From JAICSD01 sp963836665 (GTDB lineage Bacteria; Acidobacteriota; Vicinamibacteria; Vicinamibacterales; 2-12-FULL-66-21): DNA of 64,000 bases. The stretch is from contig CAWIKL010000001.1 of assembly GCA_963836665.1 (NCBI GenBank), positions 1,984,001-2,048,000 of the forward strand, in the 5' to 3' direction. The translations under genes and the position numbers were made by a program. Shown piece by piece: positions 1 to 7,466 of the stretch (its first letter is position 1; each line of letters opens with the position of its first letter). A model generated the notes under the pieces. That model was not told the DNA's origin, did not search any database, and saw only the letters and a program-made list of their open reading frames with translations.

Positions 1-1625
1 CGGGTGTGAATCCAGTTGCCGCCGAACGACACCTGGTGCTTGCCACGGATCCAGTCGAGGTCGTCGGCGAACTGGAAACCGTTCGAGTTGAAGTAGCCGG
101 GATTGGTGCCGCCAGTGCCGAAGTTGAAGCCATTGGTGACGCTGAGACCCATGAATCCCTGGACGAATCCGTAGACAGTGGACCCGACGTCGGAGGGGGA
201 GAAGTAGGTCGGCATCGGCCGGTCGTTGAGGGTCTTGTTCCAGGTGACGTGAATCGCGTTGACCGTGCTGGCCGACAGGATCCAGTTGTGGCCGGCGACG
301 AGCGAGTGCACCTGGTTGTTCTGCCCGGTGCGGCTCAGGGTCAGCGCGTTGGTCCCGTCGTAGGTCGCCGGGTTGTCGTAGACGGCGTAGAGATAGCGCA
401 CGAACAGGCTCTGGTTGCGATCGATCGAGTAGTCGGCGCGGGCCAGGTTCTGGTGCTGCGTGCTGTTGTTGGGGATGCCGTACTGCAGCTTCCCGCACGG
501 ATCGGTCGAGACCGGCACGTGCGTGAGAATGCTCATCGCGACGGGATTGAAGAGCGCCGGATTGATCGTGTTGTTGACGAAGCCCGCCGTCGGCGAGAGC
601 GTGATCTGTTTGCCGCTGCACGACGGTGAGGCGATCGCCGTGAAGTCGCCGGCGAGCATCGCCGCCGTCGGCGCGAAGCTCGTATTGGTCGCCGGATTGC
701 TCTTCTCGACCGTGCCCTGATAGCCGTCGAAGAAAAACAGCCGGTCCTTGGCGATTGGGCCGCCCAAGGTGCCGCCGAACTGCTGGCGTCGAAGGCTGTC
801 GCGGGTCGGCGAGAAGAAATTACGGGCGTTGAAGTGGTAGTTGCGAATGAAGTCGAACGCGTCGCCGTGGACTTGATTGGTACCGGACTTGGTGACGAGG
901 TTCACCGCCGAGGCCGCGTGATGGCCGTAGCGCGCCGGCAGCGAGCTGGTCTCGACCTTGAACTCCTGTAGCGCATCGGGAAAGGGTGTCGGCAGGTTCA
1001 AGTTGTTGAACGGATCGTTGTGGGTGCCGCCGTCCATGATGTAGGTGATGCCGTTGGCCTGGCCGCCGGCGACCGAAATGGTCACGGTGGGAAAGTTCTT
1101 GTTGGTGTTGAGATCGCCCGCCGGCGCGGCCGTCGCCAGGCCCGACAGAAAGATGAGCTCGGTCGCCTGACGGCCGTTGAGCGGAATTTCGGTCACCTGC
1201 TCGTGGTTGATCACCTGGCCGACGCCGGTGGACCGTGTTTCGACCATCGCGCTCGACGCCTGCACCGTGACTTCCTCGCCGATGTTGCCGACCGCTAGTG
1301 TCGCGTCGAACGTCGGGTTGGTGTTGACCTCGAGCACGATGCCTTCGTGGACGTAGGCATTGAAGCCCTGCAGCGCGATCTTGAGCCGGTAAGGCCCGAC
1401 CGGCAGGTTGGGAATGACGTAGGCACCGTCGGATCCGGTGAAGACCGTGCGGGTCGTCCCGGTGTCCGTCTTGGTGATCGTGACCTCGACGCCGGGCAGC
1501 ACAGCGCCGCTCGAATCCTTGACCACCCCTGAGACCTGGGAGCTGGCGACGGCCTGCGCGCGTCCGGTACCGGCGGCCGCGAGCCAGACGAGCGCGGCGA
1601 CGAGAGTTATCCGCCACATCTTCAC
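1..1625 (-). CDS. TonB-dependent receptor with carboxypeptidase-regulatory-like N-terminal domain (3' part outside window)
   Basis: Outer-membrane receptor, probably for uptake of a glycan, peptide or other large substrate. Reading the complement from GTG at 1625 gives a signal peptide (about residues 1-24, ending GRAQA), then a beta-sandwich regulatory domain (VSGVVKDSSGAVLPGVEVTI, later DGAYVIPNLPVGPYRL), then a plug-like region (ETRSTGVGQVINHEQVTEIP, LNGRQ, GGQANGITYIMDGG) and the start of the barrel (SGTNQVHGDAFDFIRNYHFN, GGTLGGPIAKDRLFFFDGYQ). This is the order seen in acidobacterial OmpA/TonB-type receptors. GTG at 1625 is preferred over ATG at 1619 because GGGAGGT lies at ideal distance from it. 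The C-terminal barrel is missing at the window edge. The substrate cannot be told from sequence. Confidence 0.88.
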   Translation of the reverse strand, partial: MKMWRITLVAALVWLAAAGTGRAQAVASSQVSGVVKDSSGAVLPGVEVTITKTDTGTTRTVFTGSDGAYVIPNLPVGPYRLKIALQGFNAYVHEGIVLEVNTNPTFDATLAVGNIGEEVTVQASSAMVETRSTGVGQVINHEQVTEIPLNGRQATELIFLSGLATAAPAGDLNTNKNFPTVTISVAGGQANGITYIMDGGTHNDPFNNLNLPTPFPDALQEFKVETSSLPARYGHHAASAVNLVTKSGTNQVHGDAFDFIRNYHFNARNFFSPTRDSLRRQQFGGTLGGPIAKDRLFFFDGYQGTVEKSNPATNTSFAPTAAMLAGDFTAIASPSCSGKQITLSPTAGFVNNTINPALFNPVAMSILTHVPVSTDPCGKLQYGIPNNSTQHQNLARADYSIDRNQSLFVRYLYAVYDNPATYDGTNALTLSRTGQNNQVHSLVAGHNWILSASTVNAIHVTWNKTLNDRPMPTYFSPSDVGSTVYGFVQGFMGLSVTNGFNFGTGGTNPGYFNSNGFQFADDLDWIRGKHQVSFGGNWIHT

Positions 1626-1721
1626 GTTCGTACCTCCCTCTCAGCCCAAACGCATGCGGCTGCCGGATGGCAGGCATGCGTGCCGGGACGGTAGCACCAG
1701 GACGCGCGGCGGGACTACGAG

Positions 1722-1743
1722 GTTACGGTGGCGTTACCGTAAC
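1722..1743. promoter_or_regulatory. Inverted repeat, candidate operator
   Basis: GTTACGGT at 1722-1729 and ACCGTAAC at 1736-1743 form a perfect 8-bp inverted repeat around a 6-base spacer. GAGG and CCTC lie just outside, offset by two bases. It sits between two divergent genes and ends about 25 bases before the -10 box of the catabolic operon, close to where a -35 element would be. A repressor or activator site is plausible. No regulator gene of a recognisable family lies next to it. Confidence 0.4.
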
Positions 1744-1768
1744 AACCTCGCCGGGCAAACCAGGCCGG

Positions 1769-1774
1769 TATAAT
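1769..1774 (+). promoter_or_regulatory. -10 box of a leaderless promoter for the 1783-7456 operon
   Basis: A perfect TATAAT ends 8 bases before the ATG at 1783, so transcription would start at or next to the start codon. There is no Shine-Dalgarno site. No good -35 hexamer is visible at 16-18 bases, which fits an activator-dependent promoter or one relying on the -10 box. Confidence 0.6.
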
Positions 1775-1782
1775 CGGCGCGC

Positions 1783-2544
1783 ATGCCTCCGTGGCGCACA
1801 GCGATCGTGGATTCCGACCCGACGCACATCTGGGTCCGCGGTCACGAGATCACCGGTCTGATGCGCGGCCAGACGTTCACCGACCACATCGTCCTGCTGC
1901 ACCAGGGCCGCCTGCCGACACCGGGTGAGCGGCGCCTCCTCGACGCGATCCTGATCGGCCTGGCCGATCATGGGGCAGGGGCGCCCTCCTGCGCCGCGGC
2001 GCGGATGGTCGCCTCGTCGAATCGCGAGTCGGCCGTCGCCGCGATTAGCGCCGGCGTGCTCGCCATCGGCAACGACCACGGCGGCGCGGGGGCGACGTGC
2101 ATGGAGCTGGTCGCCGAAGGGGTGGCGCTGGCCGCGCGTGGCGGCGTCAGCATCGAGTCGGCTGCCCAGCAGCTGGTCGAGCGCGCCGTACGGGAGAAAC
2201 GCCGTCTTCCCGGGCTCGGGCATCGGGTACACAGCACCGACCCGCGCGTTGCCACGCTGCTGGCGATGGCGACGGAGGAACAGATCGCCGGCGCGGGCGT
2301 TGCGTTCGTTCGTGCGCTCGAAGTGGCCGCGGCCCGGGCGATCAAGCCCCTCCCCCTGAACATCGACGGCGCGCTCGCCGCGCTCCTGCACGACATGGGG
2401 TTTCCCCCGCCGTTCGGCCGGTTCCTCTTCGTCATCGGGCGCGTCGCCGGCATCACTGCGGAGGTCGCGGAGGAATACGCGCGCGAGCGGCCGATGCGCG
2501 TCAAGTTCGACGTCGAGTACGACGGAACGCCGCCGATTTCGTAG
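1783..2544 (+). CDS. Short citrate-synthase-fold protein, citryl-CoA lyase-like
   Basis: A 253-residue protein with the small-domain-only layout of citryl-CoA lyases rather than full-length citrate synthase (about 430). The three catalytic residues of the superfamily can be placed: His99 in GNDHGGAG, His147 in LPGLGHRVHSTDPR and Asp195 in LNIDGAL. The fold cleaves or forms a C-C bond next to a CoA thioester, releasing acetyl-CoA or a similar acyl-CoA. It is the first gene of a tight operon with an acylating aldehyde dehydrogenase, a ThDP enzyme and an acid transporter. No citryl-CoA synthetase is nearby, so citrate itself is not clearly the substrate; another 3-hydroxyacyl-CoA with a carboxylate is possible. 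Start is set by the leaderless -10 box. Confidence 0.75.
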   Translation: MPPWRTAIVDSDPTHIWVRGHEITGLMRGQTFTDHIVLLHQGRLPTPGERRLLDAILIGLADHGAGAPSCAAARMVASSNRESAVAAISAGVLAIGNDHGGAGATCMELVAEGVALAARGGVSIESAAQQLVERAVREKRRLPGLGHRVHSTDPRVATLLAMATEEQIAGAGVAFVRALEVAAARAIKPLPLNIDGALAALLHDMGFPPPFGRFLFVIGRVAGITAEVAEEYARERPMRVKFDVEYDGTPPIS

Positions 2545-2555
2545 CCGGGACCCTC

Positions 2556-3956
2556 ATGGCCAGGACCATCACCGCTGAAGAAACTGACGTCGTCACCGCG
2601 CTCGTCGCGCGCGCGCGTGCCGCGATGGACGCGATCGCGGGCTATGACCAGGCGACCGTGGATCGGATCTGCCAGGCGGTCGGCTGGGCCGGCGGCAACC
2701 TGGAGACTGCGACACGCCTGGCCGGCATGAGCGTAGACGAGAGCGGCATGGGCCGCCGCGAACCGACGCGCCGCGCCAAGGTGCAGGGCATCCTGCGCGA
2801 CGCCCTGCGCCAGAAGAGCATCGGCGTGATCGAGGAGGACCCGGCCCGCGGCCTCGTCAAGTACGCAAAGCCCGCTGGTGTGATTGCCGCGCTGATCCCC
2901 GTGACCAGCCCCTACGTGACGCCGGTCGGCATCGCGATCTACGCGATCAAGTGCAAGGACGCCGTCATCTTCTCGCCGCATCCATCCAGCCGTGGTACCA
3001 CGATCGAAACCGTGCGCGTGATGCGCGCGGCGCTGGCCAAGCTCGGCGTGCCCGAAGACGTGCTGCAGGTGGTCGAACGGCCGAGCATCCCGTCGGCCAA
3101 CGCCCTGATGGCCGCGTGCGATCTGACGATCGCCACCGGCGGCCCGGCGATGGTCAAGGCCGCCTACGGATCGGGCAAGCCGGCCTACGGTGTCGGCGCC
3201 GGAAACGCCACGATGGTGATCGACGAAACGGCGAACGTCGAGGAGGCGGCACGCAACACCCGTATCAGTAAGACCAACGACAACGGCTCGGGCTGTTCAG
3301 CCGACGGCAATCTGATCGTCGACGCGCGCATCTACGACGCGTTCCTGGGGCAGCTGCAGCAGGAAGGGGGCTATCTCGTCGCCGACGACGAGAAGGACAA
3401 GTTGCGGGCCGCCTACTGGGACGCCGAGGGACGGCGCACCGCCGAGACGATTGCCCGCGGCGCCGATGTCATCGCGAACAAGGCCGGCATTGCGCTCCCG
3501 CCAGGCAAGACGTTCTTCATCGTTCGAGAGCGCCTGATCGGCAAGTCGCATCTCTTCTCCACCGAAAAACTTGGCGTCGTCCTGTCGATCTTCAAGGCGC
3601 ACGGCTGGGAGATGGCGCTCGACATGGTGCGGCAGATTTTCGAGACCGGCGGACGCGGCCACTCCTGCGGCATCTACTCGTTCGACGACGAGCACATCCA
3701 CCAACTGGCGCTCGTCGCGCCGGTCAGCCGCATCATGGTTCGGCAGGTGCAGTCGTCGTCGAACGCCGGAACGTTCACCAACGGCATGCCGATGACCTCG
3801 AGCATGGGCTGCGGCGTGTGGGGCGGCAACATCACCAACGAGAACATCGCGCTCAAGCACTACATGAACGTGACCTGGGTGAGCCGGCCGATCGCGGAGG
3901 ATCGTCCCTCCGAGCACGAACTGTTCGGCGAGTTCTACAACTCGGAGATCTTCTGA
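2556..3956 (+). CDS. CoA-acylating aldehyde dehydrogenase (sulfoacetaldehyde-dehydrogenase-like)
   Basis: A 466-residue protein of the acylating aldehyde dehydrogenase family, which oxidises an aldehyde with NAD(P)+ and CoA to an acyl-CoA. The catalytic cysteine is Cys247 in NDNGSGCSADGN, the form typical of enzymes annotated as SauS. Other family marks are the N-terminal KYAKPAGVIAALIPVTSP stretch, the FSPHPSS turn, and ATGGPAMVKAAYGSGKPAYG in the cofactor region. The length fits single-function enzymes and not the AdhE fusion. It starts 11 bases after the citryl-CoA-lyase-like gene. No sulfonate transporter or other sulfonate gene is present, so the sulfoacetaldehyde label should not be taken literally. 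The aldehyde probably comes from the ThDP enzyme encoded next. Confidence 0.82.
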   Translation: MARTITAEETDVVTALVARARAAMDAIAGYDQATVDRICQAVGWAGGNLETATRLAGMSVDESGMGRREPTRRAKVQGILRDALRQKSIGVIEEDPARGLVKYAKPAGVIAALIPVTSPYVTPVGIAIYAIKCKDAVIFSPHPSSRGTTIETVRVMRAALAKLGVPEDVLQVVERPSIPSANALMAACDLTIATGGPAMVKAAYGSGKPAYGVGAGNATMVIDETANVEEAARNTRISKTNDNGSGCSADGNLIVDARIYDAFLGQLQQEGGYLVADDEKDKLRAAYWDAEGRRTAETIARGADVIANKAGIALPPGKTFFIVRERLIGKSHLFSTEKLGVVLSIFKAHGWEMALDMVRQIFETGGRGHSCGIYSFDDEHIHQLALVAPVSRIMVRQVQSSSNAGTFTNGMPMTSSMGCGVWGGNITNENIALKHYMNVTWVSRPIAEDRPSEHELFGEFYNSEIF

Positions 3957-3972
3957 CGCGCCGGGGAGTACC

Positions 3973-5748
3973 ATGAGCACGACCAGAGCCATCCACGTCA
4001 TCCCGGAGCCGCTGCCGACGACGAGCGAGACACGCTTCGCGGCCTACCTGCTGGCCGATTACCTCGAGCGCCTCGGCGTCGAAGTCGTCTTCGGGCTGAC
4101 CGGCCACACCATCATCGGCATGCTCGACGCGTTGGGGCGGAGCCGCATCCGTTACGTGAGCACGCGTCACGAGCAGGTCGCGGCGCATGCCGCCGACGGC
4201 TACGCCCGCGCCACCGGCAAGCCTGGCGTCCTGCTCACGCACCTGGGTCCCGGGCTGACCAACGCCGCGACCGGCGTCGCCAACGCTGCGCTCGATTCGA
4301 TTCCGATGGTGGTGATCGCCGGGGACGTGCAGTCGTACTTCCACGGCCGGCACCCGCATCAGGAAATCAACCTGCACCAGGACGCCGACCAGTGCCAGAT
4401 CTACCGGCCGTTCTGCAAGCGGGTCTACCGTGTCGAGCACGCGCGCGATCTGCCGCGGATCATGGAGCGGGCCTTTCATCTCGCCCAGTCGGGCCGTCCG
4501 GGTCCGGTCCTCGTCGACGTGCCGATGGATCTGTTTTCGTCGAGGCTGCCGGTCGACGCCTTCGCCAAGCTGCCGCCTGACATCGCGCGGCCGTCGATCG
4601 ACGGCGCGACCGCACAGCGAATCGTCGCATTGCTGGCCGCGGCGGAGCGACCGGTGCTCTACGCCGGCGGCGGCGTCTTGTCGGCGCGCGCGTCGGCGGA
4701 GCTGGCTGCGTTGGCCGAGACGCTCGAGCTGCCGATCGCCCACTCGCTCATGGGGAAGGGGGTCGTCCGCGAGGATCATCCCCTGCTGCTCGGCATGACC
4801 GGCTTCTGGGGCACGCCAATCGCCAACGAGAAATGCCGGACGGCCGACGTCATCCTCGCAGTCGGAACGCGTTTCGCCGAGGCCAACTCGAGCTCGTGGG
4901 ATCCCCGCTTCACGTTCAACATTCCGCCGACCCGGCTGATTCATATTGACGTCGACGAAACGGAGATCGGACGCAACTTCGCCACCGAGCTCGGAGTCAT
5001 CGCCGACGCGAAGCACGCCCTAACGGCGCTCGGCGAAGCGGCGCGCGGCGTCAAGCCGCGCAGCCGCGGACCGTTGCGGCTTGAGATCGCGCAGGGGCGC
5101 CGTGCCTTCGCCGCCAACTGGGCGGATCACTACAGTTCGAACCAGTACCCGATGCGGCCCGAGCGCATTCTGAGTGAGCTGCGGCAGGCGGTGCCCGATG
5201 ACGGGTTCATCGTCACCGACGTCGGCTGGAACAAGAACGGCGTTGGGCAGCAGTTCCCAATCGCGGTGCCGGGCACGTTCATCACGCCGAGCGGTCTGGC
5301 GACGATGGGCTTTGGGCCGGCGGCGGCGCTGGGCGTCAAGCTGGCGCAGCCGGAGCGCGCGGTGGTCGCGCTCGTCGGTGACGGCGCTTTCGGCAGCAAT
5401 CCGTCGGTGGTGGCGACGGCCATGGAGGCGGGCCTCGGCGTTGTCTGGCTGGTCATGGACAACGCCGCGTTCGGCACGATTGCCGGCCTGACCAACATGC
5501 ACTACGGCTGGGAATTCGGCTGCGTGTTCGAGGCCGACGGCGTGCGCTACCGCACCGACTTCGCCCAGATTGCGAAGGGGTACGGCGCCGACGGCGTGTT
5601 CATCCGCGAGGCCTCCGAGCTCGGCCCGGCGCTGCGCGCCGCGCTTGCGTCGGGCCGCCCTACGGTAATTCAGGCGCCCATGGAAAACGCGCCGACGCCG
5701 ACACCGGGACACTGGGACATCAACTGCATCTACCGGAAGGGTTCGTAG
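3973..5748 (+). CDS. Thiamine-diphosphate-dependent enzyme (acetolactate synthase / 2-oxoacid decarboxylase superfamily)
   Basis: A 591-residue three-domain ThDP enzyme. The N-terminal PYR domain carries the cofactor-activating Glu67 in STRHEQVAAHAADGYARATG. The middle domain starts near residue 205. The C-terminal PP domain holds the ThDP/Mg motif GDGAFGSN with the closing Asn in MDNAAFG (about residues 470-505). Such enzymes decarboxylate 2-oxoacids, join or split acyloins, or cleave 2-hydroxyacyl-CoA. The GHPHQE-type motifs of well-known members do not let me pick one reaction. Position between an acylating aldehyde dehydrogenase and an acid transporter suggests that it makes the aldehyde for the dehydrogenase. 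It is less likely to be a biosynthetic acetolactate synthase, since no regulatory subunit or ilv gene is adjacent. Confidence 0.8.
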   Translation: MSTTRAIHVIPEPLPTTSETRFAAYLLADYLERLGVEVVFGLTGHTIIGMLDALGRSRIRYVSTRHEQVAAHAADGYARATGKPGVLLTHLGPGLTNAATGVANAALDSIPMVVIAGDVQSYFHGRHPHQEINLHQDADQCQIYRPFCKRVYRVEHARDLPRIMERAFHLAQSGRPGPVLVDVPMDLFSSRLPVDAFAKLPPDIARPSIDGATAQRIVALLAAAERPVLYAGGGVLSARASAELAALAETLELPIAHSLMGKGVVREDHPLLLGMTGFWGTPIANEKCRTADVILAVGTRFAEANSSSWDPRFTFNIPPTRLIHIDVDETEIGRNFATELGVIADAKHALTALGEAARGVKPRSRGPLRLEIAQGRRAFAANWADHYSSNQYPMRPERILSELRQAVPDDGFIVTDVGWNKNGVGQQFPIAVPGTFITPSGLATMGFGPAAALGVKLAQPERAVVALVGDGAFGSNPSVVATAMEAGLGVVWLVMDNAAFGTIAGLTNMHYGWEFGCVFEADGVRYRTDFAQIAKGYGADGVFIREASELGPALRAALASGRPTVIQAPMENAPTPTPGHWDINCIYRKGS

Positions 5749-5756
5749 CCCGCCCG

Positions 5757-7061
5757 GTGGCCGTCCCCGAACCGCCGGCGGCGCGCACCTACGTGCGCTG
5801 GGTGCCGATCCTCGCGCTGGTGGCGACCGGCACGATGATCAACTACCTGGATCGCACCGTGCTCGGCATCGCCGCGCCGCTGCTCAGCCGCGATCTCGGG
5901 CTCGACGCGGCGCAGATGGCCGTCGTCTTCTCCGCCTTCTCGTGGAGCTACGCGCTGCTGCAGATTCCCGGCGGCGTATTCCTCGATCGCTTCGGCACGC
6001 GAGTGACCTATGCCCTGGCGCTCGCCTGCTGGTCCTTCTTCACGGCGTGCATGGGGATCGTGCGCGGCCTGCCGGCGCTGGTGGCGACGCGCGTCGGCGT
6101 CGGCGTCTTCGAGGCGCCCTGCTTTCCTGCCAACAGTCGGATCATGGCGACGTGGTTCCCGCAGTCGGAGCGCGCGCGCGGCAACGCCGTCTACTCGTTC
6201 GGCCAGTACGTGGGCCTGGGCTTCTTGAGCGCGCCGCTGTTCTGGCTGACGCGTCAGTACGGGTGGCGGGCGTTGTTCTTTCTCGTCGGCGCCGCCGGCA
6301 TCCTCTTCGCGGCGGCGTTCTGGCGGCTGTATCGCGATCTCAACGACGATCGGCGCGCCGACGCCGCCGAACGCGCCTACATCGAAGCGGGCGGCGGCGG
6401 CGAGACGCGCGGGCAGCCGCTGCGCTTCCGCTGGTCACACGTCGCCGAGCTGCTGCGCCATCGCCAGGTGATCGGCGCGTCGATCGGACAGTTCGGCGGC
6501 AACTCCACGCTGGTGTTCTTTCTCACGTGGTTCCCGACCTATCTTGTCACGGCGCGCCACATGGACTACATCAAGGCCGGATTGATGGCCTCGCTGCCCT
6601 ATGTCGCGGCTTCTGTCGGGGTGCTCGCGGGCGGCGTACTCTCGGACGCGCTACTGAAGCGGACCGGCTCGGCGAACATCGCGCGCAAGCTGCCGGTCGT
6701 GTCGGGACTCTGCCTGGCGGCGGTGATCATCGCCGCAAACTATGTCCCGGCGAGCGACAACGTGACGGTCATGATGATCATGTCGGCGGCGTTCTTCGGC
6801 CAGGGCATGACAAATCTCGGCTGGACGGTCGTGTCCGACATCGCGCCAAAGGAGTTGATCGGGCTGACCAGCGGCATCTTCAACTTCACGACCAACCTCG
6901 CCGGCATCGTGACACCGCTCGTCGTCGGGTTCGCGTATCAGATGACCGGGTCGTTCGTCGGCCCGCTCGTCTACATCGGCGCGGTCGCGCTGGTGGGAGC
7001 GTTTTCCTATATCGTCATCCTCGGCGACATTCACCGCCTGCAGGTGGAGACAAGGCACTGA
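5757..7061 (+). CDS. MFS transporter, anion:cation symporter (ACS) type
   Basis: A 434-residue inner-membrane permease with about 12 hydrophobic segments. The first helix carries NYLDRTVLGIAAPLL, the signature of the ACS family that imports organic anions such as hexuronates, galactonate, phthalate or tartrate. DRFGTR after helix 2 is the usual MFS loop A motif, and a central cytoplasmic loop lies at about residues 195-225. Start is GTG at 5757, 8 bases after the ThDP gene. The location in a catabolic operon supports import of the carboxylate that the neighbouring enzymes degrade. Confidence 0.85.
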   Translation: MAVPEPPAARTYVRWVPILALVATGTMINYLDRTVLGIAAPLLSRDLGLDAAQMAVVFSAFSWSYALLQIPGGVFLDRFGTRVTYALALACWSFFTACMGIVRGLPALVATRVGVGVFEAPCFPANSRIMATWFPQSERARGNAVYSFGQYVGLGFLSAPLFWLTRQYGWRALFFLVGAAGILFAAAFWRLYRDLNDDRRADAAERAYIEAGGGGETRGQPLRFRWSHVAELLRHRQVIGASIGQFGGNSTLVFFLTWFPTYLVTARHMDYIKAGLMASLPYVAASVGVLAGGVLSDALLKRTGSANIARKLPVVSGLCLAAVIIAANYVPASDNVTVMMIMSAAFFGQGMTNLGWTVVSDIAPKELIGLTSGIFNFTTNLAGIVTPLVVGFAYQMTGSFVGPLVYIGAVALVGAFSYIVILGDIHRLQVETRH

Positions 7062-7456
7062 TGGGCATCGACGCGTTTCAGCACGTCAACACGCGATCGG
7101 CGGACGTGGAACGGACGAGAGCGTTCTATGTGGACGTCATCGGGTTGAGGGCGGGCGATCGGCCGCCGTTTGCGTTCAAGGGATACTGGCTCTATCTCGG
7201 CGGGCACGCGGTCCTGCATCTGGTGCAACGCGCGCCGGGTGATCTGCATCACGAAGGAACAGGCAACCTCGATCATGTCGCCTTTCTCGCCTCCGACTAC
7301 GATGCCATGCGGGCCCGGCTCGTCGAGCGCGGCCTCCCCTTCCGGGAGGCGGTCGTGCCACGCGACGGCACGCGGCAGATCTTCGTCAAGGATCCCGACG
7401 GACTGACCATCGAGCTGAATTTCCAGCATGACGCCGTTGCGCCGGCGGACGGGTAA
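7061..7456 (+). CDS. VOC (glyoxalase/dioxygenase) family protein
   Basis: A 131-residue single-module VOC protein with two beta-alpha-beta-beta-beta units. Likely metal ligands are His8 in FQHVNTRS, His in NLDHVAFLASD and the late Glu in GLTIELNF, as in glyoxalase I and methylmalonyl-CoA epimerase relatives. Its ATG overlaps the stop of the transporter gene (TGATG), so it is probably translated with it. A lyase, isomerase or epimerase step in the same pathway fits. A dioxygenase is less likely at this length. The reaction is not identifiable. Confidence 0.75.
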   Translation: MGIDAFQHVNTRSADVERTRAFYVDVIGLRAGDRPPFAFKGYWLYLGGHAVLHLVQRAPGDLHHEGTGNLDHVAFLASDYDAMRARLVERGLPFREAVVPRDGTRQIFVKDPDGLTIELNFQHDAVAPADG

Positions 7457-7459
7457 GAT
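7454..7459 (+). promoter_or_regulatory. -10 box overlapping the VOC stop codon
   Basis: TAAGAT lies 7 bases before the GTG at 7467. Its first three bases are the TAA stop codon of the VOC gene. No Shine-Dalgarno site precedes the GTG. This predicts a leaderless transcript for the TPR regulator, possibly on top of read-through from the operon. Confidence 0.4.
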
Positions 7460-7466
7460 CGGGGCC

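Noticed and set aside
820..1677. 285-codon minus-strand frame at the left end
   Set aside because: It is out of frame with the receptor, whose signal peptide, regulatory domain and plug are clear in the neighbouring frame.
2556..5748. Sulfoacetate or taurine catabolism (acylating dehydrogenase plus ThDP enzyme taken as sulfoacetaldehyde acetyltransferase)
   Set aside because: The ThDP enzyme does not look like Xsc at its N-terminus, and there is no sulfonate transporter, phosphotransacetylase or sulfite exporter nearby.
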